From the NCBI RefSeq assembly GCF_000307265.1, contig NZ_DF158896.1, positions 473,209 to 537,208 of the forward strand: a stretch of 64,000 nt of DNA, in the 5' to 3' direction. Below are positions 25,790 through 35,321 of the stretch, in pieces. The first letter of the stretch is position 1; each line of letters begins with the position of its first letter. The translations under genes and the position numbers were made by a program. Source of the stretch: Oscillibacter ruminantium GH1. Its GTDB lineage: Bacteria > Bacillota > Clostridia > Oscillospirales > Oscillospiraceae. The notes under the pieces are model-generated. The model was not told the origin of the DNA and did not search any database. It saw nothing but the letters and a program-made list of their open reading frames with translations.

Positions 25790-25899
25790 GCGGGACATAA
25801 AAGGACTTTGAACGCCCGCTTCTGCGGGATAGTGCGGCAGATCGCCCAATGAGTAAGTGGTTGTTGGCGGGGCAGATGCTTAGGTGATAGTGCAGAGGG

Positions 25900-26529
<630 letters not shown>

Positions 26530-26563
26530 GTGATAATTCCTCCTCATTACAGCTGTTTTTGCA

Positions 26564-26868
26564 CAAAAAAAGACCTTCGTCTCTGATTACAGAGACGAAA
26601 GTCGAAACTCCCGCGGTACCACTCCGGTTGGCATGATGGAAATCATGCCCGCTTACAAGATCGGCCCGGCCTGCGCCAGACGAATCCCGCCTCTTTGGTA
26701 ACGGTGAGGAAATCCGTTCCCGCCTAATCCGGAAAACCGGTTCGGAGGGAATGCTCAAGGGCCAGTAACGTCCGCTTTGCTCTGCGCCGTCTCGCAGCAA
26801 CCGACGGCTCTCTGAAGCGTTGCAAAGGAACTTTTTTCCCTGTCACAGCATTTCTTGTGATTTGATTA
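26564..26868 (-). ncRNA. T-box leader, probably leucine-specific
   Basis: The antiterminator T-box core GTGGTACCGCGG is at 26611-26622 (minus strand), followed by a terminator stem (arms near 26572-26603) with a T-run at 26564-26571. The upstream 200 nt fold as expected for stem I; a GCCCTTGAGC stretch near 26760 could present CUU (Leu) as specifier, which is an inference. It senses uncharged tRNA-Leu. The gene it controls is now a pseudogene. Confidence 0.88.
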
Positions 26869-26874
26869 GTTGCA

Positions 26875-26903
26875 ATAGTAGCGGAAAAGGGAGAACTTGT
26901 CAA
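26875..26903 (-). promoter_or_regulatory. Promoter of the T-box leader
   Basis: TTGACA at 26898-26903, 17-base spacer, TACTAT at 26875-26880 on the minus strand. Transcription would start near 26868. Confidence 0.8.
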
Positions 26904-26979
26904 GCACAAATTTTAAAAGCCTGTTCAAATTTCGTGCATGGCGCGGGAAAAGACCTGCCCGGCTTGCGCGGCGGCGGTC

Positions 26980-27390
26980 CTATTCCTGCGGGATTCCCTG
27001 AATTTCCAATAGCTCCAAAACGCGCTGCCCGGCAGCGGTAAGCGCCATGCTGCCCTTGTGGGGATAGGTCTGATAGGCCGCGTAGTCAAAATTCACCAAC
27101 GGCAAATCAAAATCCAGCCGAATCAGCCGCTTTTGCGAGAGGGCGGTGAGAAGGACGCCGAATTCCTCCGGGGTGTGCCGCGCGCTTTCCAAATAGACCG
27201 GAACCTCCGAATCCGCCCGCCGGGCCACGGGGAGAAAGGGGGTTTGAGCAAAGTCCAGCAGCAATTCAATTTCCGACTGCGTCATTTCCAGCGTCCGGTC
27301 TCCGCCGCAGCAGCCCCCACCGCTGCACCCGCCGGAACTGCCGCATCCGCCGCATCCGCCGGAGCCGCACTGATTGTGGTCACAACTCAT
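26980..27390 (-). CDS. Cys/Gly-rich hypothetical protein coupled to xdhC
   Basis: 136 aa. The ATG overlaps the xdhC stop (ATGA), so the pair is translationally coupled; the longer open frame lies inside xdhC. Residues 1-32 are a repeated Gly-Gly-Cys/Ser-Gly-Cys segment with seven Cys after an HNQC start, suggesting metal or cluster binding. The rest (about 36-130) is alpha-helical with a strand-turn resembling a winged helix (SEIELLLDFAQTPFLPVARR; KGSMALTAAGQRVLELL). No family was recognised; a role with molybdenum or selenium hydroxylase maturation is inferred from the neighbour only. Confidence 0.65.
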   Translation of the reverse strand: MSCDHNQCGSGGCGGCGSSGGCSGGGCCGGDRTLEMTQSEIELLLDFAQTPFLPVARRADSEVPVYLESARHTPEEFGVLLTALSQKRLIRLDFDLPLVNFDYAAYQTYPHKGSMALTAAGQRVLELLEIQGIPQE

Positions 27391-28340
27391 TTCTCTGCCT
27401 CCACCTGTTCCAAAATTCCGTCCGCCGCGCCCAGATCTTCGATCAGCACCTTCATCTGTCCACCGCAGACCATGCCTTCCTCTTCGGCCACGTCGTTGCT
27501 CATATCCACGGTTACACTGCATTTGCCGCCGGACCCGATCAGACGGCAGGCGTCCCGCAGCACGGCGCTTTCCCCGCATCCGCCGCCGATGGTGCCTGCC
27601 GAGCGAAGTGTCTGATCCACCGCCATCATGGCTCCGGATTTCACAGGCGTGGAGCCGCTGGTCGCATATACCGTCAGCAGAGCCTTGGGTGCGGGATCAC
27701 AGGCCAAAAACCGCAGAAGGGGCAGATCAATGTCCTCTGCCACCAGAACGGTTCCCTTTGCGCGGCGGTTTGTGCGCTGCCGCCGACATGCGATCAGCTC
27801 CGCCACGATGGAGACGGCAATTTCTTTCACGGTCAAAGCGCCGATGTCCAGACCGATGGGCGTGTGGATATCGTCCAGCGCGGACCGGGGAAACCCCTCT
27901 TCCTCCAAGAGATTCAGCAGCGCCACCACCCTTCGTCTGGAGCCGATCATCCCCAGATACGTGGGAGCCGGACCCGGCAGGATTGCCCGCAGGCATTCCG
28001 CATCGTACCGATGCCCCCGGGTGATGAAGGCCACATAGTCATTTTGACCAATTTGAAGGCTTTTTATCGCCTCTGGAAAAGAATTGCAAACAATTTCCGC
28101 TGCATCGGGAAAGCGGGTGCGGTTTGCAAAAGACGGCCTGTCGTCCACCGCTGTCACCGAAAAGCCGAGATCAGCGGCATATTGGCAAAGGGGCTGGGCG
28201 ATGTGGCCACAGCCAAGGAGAATCAACCGCTCCGCGGGGCGGAAGTTGCGAATGTACCGCATACCCTCGGCTTCAAAGGAGTAGGCCGCGGACGCACCGC
28301 GCTGAACCTGTTCCAAAATTTCGTGAAACTGCGTATGCAA
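27387..28340 (-). CDS. XdhC/CoxI family molybdoenzyme accessory protein, permuted domains
   Basis: 317 aa from a TTG start after GGAGGAAC. Residues about 37-185 are the Rossmann domain (RLILLGCGHIAQPLCQYAADLGF; TRGHRYDAECLR; YLGMIGSRRRVVALL; TPIGLDIGALTVKEIAVSI). Residues about 200-310 are the CoxI/XdhC domain (ATSGSTPVKSGAMMAVD; GTIGGGCGES). This order is the reverse of the classical XdhC of E. coli or PucA. Such proteins bind molybdenum cofactor and deliver its sulfurated form to xanthine dehydrogenase-like enzymes. No hydroxylase gene is in the window. Confidence 0.88.
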   Translation of the reverse strand: MHTQFHEILEQVQRGASAAYSFEAEGMRYIRNFRPAERLILLGCGHIAQPLCQYAADLGFSVTAVDDRPSFANRTRFPDAAEIVCNSFPEAIKSLQIGQNDYVAFITRGHRYDAECLRAILPGPAPTYLGMIGSRRRVVALLNLLEEEGFPRSALDDIHTPIGLDIGALTVKEIAVSIVAELIACRRQRTNRRAKGTVLVAEDIDLPLLRFLACDPAPKALLTVYATSGSTPVKSGAMMAVDQTLRSAGTIGGGCGESAVLRDACRLIGSGGKCSVTVDMSNDVAEEEGMVCGGQMKVLIEDLGAADGILEQVEAEK

Positions 28341-28527
28341 TCAAAAAGTTCCTCCTGCGATCAAAGTGTCAACCAAGGGCAGGCCTAAGCCATGTATCTC
28401 ATTTTGGGGATGCCGGAAATCCTGTCTGCGCTGTCAATTTTTTCGTATGAATCCGCCGCACCGGCGCGGCTGTCGTCGTTTTTGACCGCCGTTCTTGCGG
28501 CGGAGCCATTCACATTACTGGTTTGAT
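28341..28527 (-). other. Structured leader of xdhC, unassigned
   Basis: About 187 nt between the promoter at 28534-28562 and the TTG start. It contains two GC-rich hairpins (CCGCCG-CAAGAA-CGGCGG and GCCGC-GCCGGU-GCGGC) and further possible pairing. I could not match it to a known riboswitch, including the Moco motif. Confidence 0.35.
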
Positions 28528-28533
28528 CGGATA

Positions 28534-28562
28534 ATTGTAGCGCATGGCGGCGCAGGTGTCAA
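28534..28562 (-). promoter_or_regulatory. Promoter of the xdhC pair
   Basis: TTGACA at 28557-28562, 17-base spacer, TACAAT at 28534-28539, minus strand. Confidence 0.8.
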
Positions 28563-28572
28563 CAAAAGCGTG

Positions 28573-28598
28573 AAGCCCCGGCCATAGAGCCGGGGCTT
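28573..28598 (-). terminator. Intrinsic terminator
   Basis: AAGCCCCGGC stem closing a short loop, 5 bases after the stop of the DUF554 gene. Confidence 0.8.
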
Positions 28599-28602
28599 TC
28601 GC

Positions 28603-29289
28603 TCACATGAAAAGGCACAGCAGAATCGGCAGAAAGATGGCGGGTACGTAATTCATGACCTTTAACTTAGAAACCCCGATCAAATTCAGCCCCAGTCCTA
28701 AAATCAGTACGGAACCGACCACGGTCATCTCCTCGATGGTGTTGCCCTGCTGGAGCAGCGGCGCGACAAAGCTGGCGAGACACGCGATGCTTCCCTGAAT
28801 CAAAAAGACCGCTCCCGCCGCCAATAAAACGCCGATACCAAGGGAAGAGGCAAAGATCATAGACGACACAAAATCCAGCACGGCTTTGGTAAAAAGCATC
28901 TCGTGATTTCCGGAAAGGCCGTCGTTCAAAGCGCCCACAATGGTCATCGTCCCCACACAAAAAACCAGCGAGGCTGTGACAAAGCCCTCGGCAAGAGAGG
29001 TTTTCTCACCGGGCTTTTGAAATTTCTTTTCCAGCTTTCCGGCAAAGCGGCTCAACCGTCCGTCCAAATCCAAAAGTTCGCCCATGGCCGCGCCCACCGC
29101 GATGGAAATAATGGTGATGAGGGCGTTTTTTCCGCCCAGCATCCCGGTGACGCCGATAAACATGGTACACATGCCAAGTCCCTTCATCACCGTGTCCCGC
29201 AGGCGCTCCGGCAGGATGTTGCCAAGGGACATGCCGATGAGGGAACCCAGAATGACGGTTGCCGTATTTACAATTGTTCCAATGAGCAT
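28603..29289 (-). CDS. DUF554 family membrane protein (YqgA-like)
   Basis: 228 aa with about six to seven hydrophobic segments. Conserved DUF554 features: MLIGTIVNTATVILGSLIGMSLG at the N-terminus, DTVMKGLGMCTMFIGVTGML, FVTASLVFCVGTMTIVGALNDGLSG, and a C-terminal LGLNLIGVSKLKVMNYVPAIF stretch. Possible transporter; function is not established for the family. Start follows AGGAGAATCAAGT. It stands alone between two terminators. Confidence 0.9.
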   Translation of the reverse strand: MLIGTIVNTATVILGSLIGMSLGNILPERLRDTVMKGLGMCTMFIGVTGMLGGKNALITIISIAVGAAMGELLDLDGRLSRFAGKLEKKFQKPGEKTSLAEGFVTASLVFCVGTMTIVGALNDGLSGNHEMLFTKAVLDFVSSMIFASSLGIGVLLAAGAVFLIQGSIACLASFVAPLLQQGNTIEEMTVVGSVLILGLGLNLIGVSKLKVMNYVPAIFLPILLCLFM

Positions 29290-29345
29290 ACTTGATTCTC
29301 CTTCTGATCGGATCCCCGTGTCTAGACCGGGGATTTGGAGTAAGA

Positions 29346-29377
29346 CAAGACCCTGATGTCAAAGCATCAGGGTCTTG
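29346..29377 (-). terminator. Terminator of the M20/transporter operon
   Basis: 13-bp perfect stem CAAGACCCTGATG with a 6-base loop and a T-rich flank on the minus strand, 28 bases beyond the M20 stop. Confidence 0.85.
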
Positions 29378-29405
29378 CTTTCTGCAAAATAGCAGCCGCG
29401 CGGAA

Positions 29406-30572
29406 TCAGCCCGCGTTGAAATCCATGGCAACCTGTGTGTAGAGCAGCACGCTGTTCATCAGCGCGTCCTCATCCACCCGGTATTTTCCGGAGTGCTGGG
29501 GCCAGATGGCGCCGCAGGCCTCGCCGCCCACGCCCATCAAGGCGATGGCGCCGGGAACCTTCTCCATGAAGAAGGAGAAATCCTCGCCTCCGGTGATCCG
29601 GTCAATGGCAATTACCGAGTCGGGGCCGATGGCCTTTTCAGCCGCTCCAATGGACAGCTTGGTCATAGTCTCATCGTTGATGGTGGGAAGCACAATGCGG
29701 TCATAGGTCAGCTTGGCCTCGGCCCGGAAGGTCCGGGCGGTCTGGGTCACGACCCTCTCCATCATCTCTTCGAACCGCGTTTGCAGGTCCCGGCTGAAAT
29801 AGCGGGTGGTGCCCTCCAGCTTGGCATATTCCGCCACCACGTTCCAGCGGGTGCCGACATCCATCCGGCCAACGGTCAGAACGGCCGGGTCGCCCGGTTC
29901 GATTTCCCGGCTGACGATGGTTTGGAGGTTGCCCACCATGGCGCTTGCGACGACGGCGGCATCCACGCACTGATGGGGCGCGGAGCCGTGGCCGCCCTTG
30001 CCCTGAATGTCAATGGTGAACATGTCGGCGGCGGCCATCCGGGGACCGGGGGCCAACGCCACCTTGCCCGCGGGCACGTCGGACCAGACATGAATGCCAA
30101 AACAGCCGTCCACGCCGTCCAGCGCGCCGTTTTCAATCATGGACTTTGCGCCCTGCGCAATCTCCTCCGCAGGCTGGAACGCCAGCTGAACCGTGCCGCA
30201 CAGCTCGGATTTCAGATCGTTGAGCATCCGCGCGGCGGTCAGCAGAGTGGAGATATGGCAGTCGTGGCCGCAGGCGTGCATCACGCCCGGATTCTCACTG
30301 GCAAAGGGCAGTCCAGTCTCCTCCTGAACGGTCAGCGCATCCATGTCGCCCCGAAGCAGGATGGTCTTGCCGGGCTTTGCACCCTGAATGGTGGCCAAAA
30401 TGCCGGTTTCCAGACCGCAGGGCCGCCAAGAGATTCCGAGCTTGTCCAACTCGGCCTTGACACGCTTGCTAGTCTCGTATTCTTTTCCACTGACTTCCGG
30501 ATGGGCATGGAACCAGCGCCGCATCTCAATCAGGTAATCGCCGTATTTCGCGGCAGCTTCTTTGCGATTCAA
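29406..30572 (-). CDS. M20 family amidohydrolase/peptidase (first copy)
   Basis: 388 aa from a TTG start with AAGGAG upstream. Metal-dependent M20D amidohydrolase: RRWFHAHPEVSGKEYETS, the LLRGDMDALTV block, the metal ligands in MHACGHDCHIST, the FQPAEE Glu and the ITGGEDFSFF tail. It should remove acyl groups from N-acyl amino acids (hippuricase or aminoacylase type). It is downstream of the transporter gene by 26 bases and shares an operon with a second M20 enzyme, a set-up suited to import and deacylation of one class of compound. Confidence 0.9.
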   Translation of the reverse strand: MNRKEAAAKYGDYLIEMRRWFHAHPEVSGKEYETSKRVKAELDKLGISWRPCGLETGILATIQGAKPGKTILLRGDMDALTVQEETGLPFASENPGVMHACGHDCHISTLLTAARMLNDLKSELCGTVQLAFQPAEEIAQGAKSMIENGALDGVDGCFGIHVWSDVPAGKVALAPGPRMAAADMFTIDIQGKGGHGSAPHQCVDAAVVASAMVGNLQTIVSREIEPGDPAVLTVGRMDVGTRWNVVAEYAKLEGTTRYFSRDLQTRFEEMMERVVTQTARTFRAEAKLTYDRIVLPTINDETMTKLSIGAAEKAIGPDSVIAIDRITGGEDFSFFMEKVPGAIALMGVGGEACGAIWPQHSGKYRVDEDALMNSVLLYTQVAMDFNAG

Positions 30573-30598
30573 CTTTCAGCACTCCTTATTTCGATCAA

Positions 30599-31813
30599 TT
30601 AAAACATTTTCGCAAACGCGCCGGCAACAAAGACCGACGTGATGGTAACGGTGACGAAACCGCCCACGATCATGGACGGGAACATCTTGCTCATCAGATA
30701 TTCCTTCTCCTCGGGGGTTTGGGCCAGAGCGGTGCAGGTGGACTCGGTGATGATGGCGTCGCAGGGGAAGCCATATAGCGCCGTCAGGCCGTTTGCAAAC
30801 GCCATGGGGAAGGACATCCGCAAAACCTTGGCCACGATAAAGGACATGACGGCCATGCCGACCACGCCGATGACGATCAGGATAATCATGGGGACGATGA
30901 TGGCACCCAGCATCTCGGGGGTGCAGTCCTTCAAACCGTCGAACACGTACATCATCAGAGCGAACATGATGATGCCGTAAGAATTGGCCTTGTTCAGGGA
31001 GTTGGTGTCCAAAAAGCCGATGGTGGTGAAGAGAATACCCAGAACCAGCGCCCAGATGGCGCCGCTGATGGTGCCGATGTAGGGGAAGGCGATCTTGCCC
31101 ATCTGTGTGGCGATCCAGCCCACGAAGGCCAGCTTGATCAAGACCACCACGGCGGAGTCAAACTTTGCAGGCAGAGGCGGAATCAGCTTCTTCTTAGCGG
31201 CGGCAGAGGCGGTGGCGGCTTCGGCCTTGCTCACGGCGGCGCGGTCGGCGTCGCTCATGGTGACCTCGCCGGAGCGGTATTTCTTCAGCAGACGCTTGCC
31301 TTCCACCTGAAGGCAGACGGCGGTGATGGGATAACCGGCAAATCCCTGAATGCAGTACATGGTGATGGCGAACACGGCGGCGGTCTGCAAACCGGCAGCC
31401 GCGGCGGCGTCTCGCATAATGGTGGCAGCCACAATGCCGCCGGTCAGCGGGGGCAGGCCGGCGATCACCAGATTCCGGTTCATCAGCAGGGGAGCGACCA
31501 ACAGGGACAGCGCGCACATGCCCCCAAGGCCGCACAGGCAGACCACAATGGTCTTCCACTGCTCTTGGAGTTGCTTGAGGCTGATAACAGTACCCATGTG
31601 GGTGATCAGCAGATAGATACCGATGGTGCTGCCAAAGGGAATCAGCATACTGTCGCTGACCAAGGTGGGGGGAAGCACGGTCCAGTATCCGATCAGCATC
31701 ACCACGGCGGTGACAAAGACGGAAGGAACCCATGCCTTCGTCACGGTGGAAACGACCTCGCCAATGATAAAAGCGGCTGCGCAGATGACGAATGCAAGTG
31801 CAAAGTTGTACAT
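30599..31813 (-). CDS. Membrane transporter, GltS-like, unassigned
   Basis: 404 aa, about ten to eleven helices: six in the first half, a charged cytoplasmic loop near residues 180-215 (EGKRLLKKYRSGEV, then an Ala/Lys-rich stretch), then the rest. The halves show inverted-repeat-like content (GLPPLTGGIVAATIMRDAAAAAG and FANGLTALYGFPCDAIITEST). General resemblance to Na+-coupled glutamate/carboxylate carriers, but I could not name the family. Being sandwiched between two M20 amidohydrolases, it may import N-acyl amino acids or short peptides. Good Shine-Dalgarno AGAGGAGAGGAC. Confidence 0.75.
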   Translation of the reverse strand: MYNFALAFVICAAAFIIGEVVSTVTKAWVPSVFVTAVVMLIGYWTVLPPTLVSDSMLIPFGSTIGIYLLITHMGTVISLKQLQEQWKTIVVCLCGLGGMCALSLLVAPLLMNRNLVIAGLPPLTGGIVAATIMRDAAAAAGLQTAAVFAITMYCIQGFAGYPITAVCLQVEGKRLLKKYRSGEVTMSDADRAAVSKAEAATASAAAKKKLIPPLPAKFDSAVVVLIKLAFVGWIATQMGKIAFPYIGTISGAIWALVLGILFTTIGFLDTNSLNKANSYGIIMFALMMYVFDGLKDCTPEMLGAIIVPMIILIVIGVVGMAVMSFIVAKVLRMSFPMAFANGLTALYGFPCDAIITESTCTALAQTPEEKEYLMSKMFPSMIVGGFVTVTITSVFVAGAFAKMF

Positions 31814-31929
31814 GTCCTCTCCTCTTTCTGTGTTAGATTGTCTCTATTTAAAACCCGCCGGACGGACATCGGGCGCTTTTGGCAGGACACATGCCCGAAA
31901 TTCCTTCCTTTTGGGGCAGGAATGCGCGA

Positions 31930-33120
31930 TTAGTGGTTCAGGAACTCAACGGCAATGCTGGCCATGGCTCGAATGCCGTAAGGCATGGCTTCCTCCCGCA
32001 GAGTCATTTTAGGACTATGAAGGGGATAAAGCGCATCGCCGCCCTGTCCGCCAAAGAGCATGAAGTAGGCGGAGGGCGTACCGGTCATCTGACGGAAGTA
32101 GGCAAAGTCCTCGCTGAAACCCATGGGGCGCTCCAGCTCCACGATGGCGTCGCTTCCCAGCTCATCCGCCACGGCTTTTTTGGCGCAGTCCACCAGTTCC
32201 TCATCGTTGTACGCGGCGGGATAGCCGTAATAGTGGTAGATATCCACCTTGCAGCCGGAAATGGATTCCATCCCCTTGCTGATGGCGAACATCTGCTGGC
32301 GGATGGTTTCCCGCACCTCCTCGGAAAAAGCGCGGGATACGCCGCCGAATTTGACCTCGCCGGGAATCACGTTGGGCGCGTCGCCGCTGTGGATACTGCC
32401 AATGGAGAGAATTCCTGTCTCCAGCGGGTCGATTCGGCGGGCGACAATCTGCTGCATGTCCACGATCATCTGGCAGGCGGCCAGAATGGGGTCGTCCGTC
32501 TTCTGCGGCTCGGAGCCGTGGCCGCCCCGGCCTGTCACCGTCACATCGTACAGGTCCACGGAAGTGGTCATGGCACCGGCGCGCATACCGACTTTGCCCA
32601 GCAGGGTTTCATCCGGCAGCATGTGGATGGCGTAAATCGCGTCCACATGGGGATTCTCCAAAACGCCTTTTTCCACCAGCTCCTTGGCTCCGCCGGGAAG
32701 AGTGTCCTCGCTGTGCTGAAAGATCAGCTTTACCGTTCCGCGGAACTGCTCCCGCATCCCGCACAGCACCTTGGCAACACCCAGCAGCATGGACGCGTGC
32801 ATATCATGTCCGCAGGCGTGCATCATGCCCGGCGTCTCGCTGGAGAAGGGGAGGCCGGTATCCTCGGTCACCGGAAGAGCGTCAATGTCGGCCCGCAGGG
32901 CAACGCATTTGCCGACTCCCATCGTGCCATGGATCAGAGCGACCACCGCCGTGGGAACAGGCTGTTCGATCTTATCCACGCCGTATTCCGCCAGCTTTTC
33001 ACGGATCAGCGCAGAGGTGCGGACCTCCGACCGGCCGATCTCCGGATGGCGGTGAATATCCCGCCGAATAGAGACAATCTCGTCGATACATGCTTCTGAC
33101 CGGGTTTGAATGGTACTCAT
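31930..33120 (-). CDS. M20 family amidohydrolase/peptidase (second copy)
   Basis: 396 aa. Same M20D layout as the enzyme at 29406: SIRRDIHRHPEIGRSEVRTS, ALRADIDALPV, MHACGHDMHASMLLG, a FQHSEDTLPGGAKEL version of the Glu region, and SEDFAYFRQMTG near the end. First gene of the three-gene operon. The two copies are clearly diverged, so they probably differ in acyl or amino-acid preference rather than being a recent duplication. Confidence 0.9.
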   Translation of the reverse strand: MSTIQTRSEACIDEIVSIRRDIHRHPEIGRSEVRTSALIREKLAEYGVDKIEQPVPTAVVALIHGTMGVGKCVALRADIDALPVTEDTGLPFSSETPGMMHACGHDMHASMLLGVAKVLCGMREQFRGTVKLIFQHSEDTLPGGAKELVEKGVLENPHVDAIYAIHMLPDETLLGKVGMRAGAMTTSVDLYDVTVTGRGGHGSEPQKTDDPILAACQMIVDMQQIVARRIDPLETGILSIGSIHSGDAPNVIPGEVKFGGVSRAFSEEVRETIRQQMFAISKGMESISGCKVDIYHYYGYPAAYNDEELVDCAKKAVADELGSDAIVELERPMGFSEDFAYFRQMTGTPSAYFMLFGGQGGDALYPLHSPKMTLREEAMPYGIRAMASIAVEFLNH

Positions 33121-33616
33121 TTCATCAGATTCCTTTCACTTGCATTTCTGCGGCCAACGCCGGACACCGTCCAACGCGCAGGCCGCGAAGAGCACGGGAG
33201 GGGGCAAAAGCTCCGCTGAAAAAACGGCAAAGGGCAGCGCCAAATCTCCCTGCAACAGCGCCTGAACGGTTAAAAAATAAAATAAAAGAGGGATTTTTGC
33301 AAAACATCCGCAAAAATCCCTCTCACACGAGTTCGCACAGACGCCTTAGTCCTGCCATTCCTATGTTCGGTTTCAATAGAACAATTTCATTGCTGCTGTC
33401 AAAAAAGTTTAGTCGTTTAAAGTATTATGACGCAGAATGTCGAAACAGTCAAGAGCCGATCCGGAAAAACTCTCCCAAAAAAGAGAACATATCCACACTT
33501 TATTTGATATTTATGTACACAAGATTTTACACAACGGAGCCACGTATGCGGGTGTGCGCCCTAAGTGGTCTGACATGTGTCGACTGTCCGCATTAAAAAG
33601 ACAGGCACGGATCTGG
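33121..33616. other. 500-bp intergenic region, no gene seen
   Basis: Lies upstream of the M20 operon and downstream of ribH, both on the minus strand. It holds the rib terminator hairpin (33275-33322) and AT-rich sequence; no convincing frame or named RNA was found. Confidence 0.6.
33275..33322 (-). terminator. Terminator of the riboflavin operon
   Basis: 13-bp perfect stem GAGGGATTTTTGC (arms 33288-33300 and 33310-33322) followed on the minus strand by a TTTTATTTTATTTTTT tail. It is 300 bases past ribH, so the transcript has a long 3' end. Confidence 0.75.
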
Positions 33617-34084
33617 TCAAACTTCGATCTGGCGGATGAGATTCACCATCTCAATCGCGCCCACGGCGCAGTCAAAACCCTTGTTGCCCGCTTTGCTGCC
33701 CGCCCGTTCAATGGCCTGTTCAATGTTTTCCGTGGTCAGCACGCCGAACATCACCGGAATATCGCTGTTCAGAGCAACGGACGCAACGCCCTTGGACACC
33801 TCACTGCATACATAGTCATAATGAGAGGTGCTGCCGCGAATCACGGCGCCAAGGCAGATCACCGCATCATATTTCCCGCTTTTTGCCATTTTAGAGGCGA
33901 TCAGGGGAATTTCAAACGCACCCGGAACCCACGCGAGGCTCACGTCCTCCTCTTGAACGTCGTGGCGCTTCAGACCGTCCAGCGCCCCCTCCACCAGTTT
34001 GCCGGTGATGAATTCATTGAACCGGGCGGCGACGATACCAACTTTGATCTCCTTGGATACCAGTTTTCCCTCGTAAATTTTCAT
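33617..34084 (-). CDS. ribH: Lumazine synthase
   Basis: 155 aa, 6,7-dimethyl-8-ribityllumazine synthase. Seen: [50 protein letters not shown] with the catalytic His, and [26 protein letters not shown]. It condenses the ribityl-uracil with dihydroxybutanone phosphate. Last gene of the rib operon, 26 bases after ribBA. Confidence 0.96.
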   Translation of the reverse strand: MKIYEGKLVSKEIKVGIVAARFNEFITGKLVEGALDGLKRHDVQEEDVSLAWVPGAFEIPLIASKMAKSGKYDAVICLGAVIRGSTSHYDYVCSEVSKGVASVALNSDIPVMFGVLTTENIEQAIERAGSKAGNKGFDCAVGAIEMVNLIRQIEV

Positions 34085-34110
34085 ACTTTTCCTGCTCCTT
34101 TTTTAAATGT

Positions 34111-35310
34111 TCAATAGTTCAAAAGATGCCCCATTTTTGCCTGCTTGGTCTTGAGATAAAAGAGATCGTGGGCGGTGGCGCTCATCTGGATCGGAACCCG
34201 CTCCACGATTTCCATGCCGTAATCCGCCAGCTGATACACCTTGTCGGGATTGTTGGTCAGAAGGCGCAGCGTTTTGGCTCCCAAATTCCGCAGAATCTGT
34301 GCCCCGATGAAATACTCCCGCTGATCTCCGGCAAAGCCCAGCGCGAGATTTGCCTCCAGCGTGTCCATGCCGCCGTCCTGCAATTCATAGGCCCGCAGCT
34401 TGTTCAAAAGCCCGATGCCGCGTCCCTCCTGCCGCATGTACAGCAGGATGCCCCGGCCCTCCTGTTCAATCTGCGCCATGGCGGCGGCAAACTGCTGTCC
34501 GCAGTCGCAGCGCAGGGAGCCGAAGGCGTCCCCGGTAAGGCACTCGGAATGGACGCGGCACAAAAGATTTTCTCCGCCGCCCACGTCGCCCTTCACAAGA
34601 GCTACATGGTGCTCGCCGTTGAGCTTGTTGCGGTAGCCGTAAGCCGTAAAATTCCCGTATTTGGTGGGCATTTTCGTGACCGCCGCCCGCTCCACCAAAG
34701 AGTCGTGCTGCTTGCGGTAATCTTGCAGCGCCCGAATGGTGATAAATTTCAGCCCCCAAGTTTTAGCAAGTTCGCCAAGTTCCGCTGTCCGCATCATGGT
34801 TCCGTCCTCCCCCATGATTTCACAGCACAGGCCGCATTCTTTCAGCCCCGCCAAACGGCACAGATCCACAGTGGCCTCTGTGTGCCCATCCCGCTCCAGC
34901 ACGCCGTTTTTCTTCGCCAGCAGGGGGAACATGTGGCCCGGACGGCGAAAGTCCTCAGGCTGTGCGTTTTCTGCTACGCACGCCATGGCCGTCACACTGC
35001 GCTCCGCCGCCGAGATGCCGGTGGAGGTGGAGACATGGTCAATGGAAACGGTGAAGGCGGTTTCGTGGTTGTCCGTGTTGTCCGCCACCATCTGGGGAAT
35101 TTGCAGTCTGCGGACAAGGGCCTTACCCATGGGCATGCAGATCAGCCCCTTGCCGTGAGCGGCCATAAAGTTGACATTTTTCGTGGTGGCGAATTGGGCG
35201 GCGCAGATGAGATCGCCTTCGTTCTCCCGGCTCTCGTCGTCGGTTACCAGAATGATCTCGCCGCCGCGCAGCGCTTCCAGCGCTTCGGGAATGGTGTTGT
35301 ATGCAAACAT
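34111..35310 (-). CDS. ribBA: Bifunctional DHBP synthase / GTP cyclohydrolase II
   Basis: 399 aa; the ATG at 35310 after AAGGAGAACAACC is used, not the longer frame. Residues 1-200 are RibB ([19 protein letters not shown]-like [20 protein letters not shown]); residues 205-399 are RibA with zinc cysteines in [18 protein letters not shown] and [20 protein letters not shown]. It provides both starting precursors of riboflavin from ribulose 5-phosphate and GTP. Confidence 0.96.
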   Translation of the reverse strand: MFAYNTIPEALEALRGGEIILVTDDESRENEGDLICAAQFATTKNVNFMAAHGKGLICMPMGKALVRRLQIPQMVADNTDNHETAFTVSIDHVSTSTGISAAERSVTAMACVAENAQPEDFRRPGHMFPLLAKKNGVLERDGHTEATVDLCRLAGLKECGLCCEIMGEDGTMMRTAELGELAKTWGLKFITIRALQDYRKQHDSLVERAAVTKMPTKYGNFTAYGYRNKLNGEHHVALVKGDVGGGENLLCRVHSECLTGDAFGSLRCDCGQQFAAAMAQIEQEGRGILLYMRQEGRGIGLLNKLRAYELQDGGMDTLEANLALGFAGDQREYFIGAQILRNLGAKTLRLLTNNPDKVYQLADYGMEIVERVPIQMSATAHDLFYLKTKQAKMGHLLNY

Positions 35311-35321
35311 GGTTGTTCTCC

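Noticed and set aside
31875-31905. GGCA...TGCC palindrome with GG-N10-GC spacing upstream of the transporter at 30599
   Set aside because: It fits both strands only because it is palindromic; both boxes deviate from consensus and it lies inside an operon.
33140-33157. Sigma-54-like site upstream of the first M20 gene (TGGCCGC...ATGCA on the minus strand)
   Set aside because: Spacing fits GG-N10-GC but the start would fall within the ribosome binding site, and the -12 box is poor.
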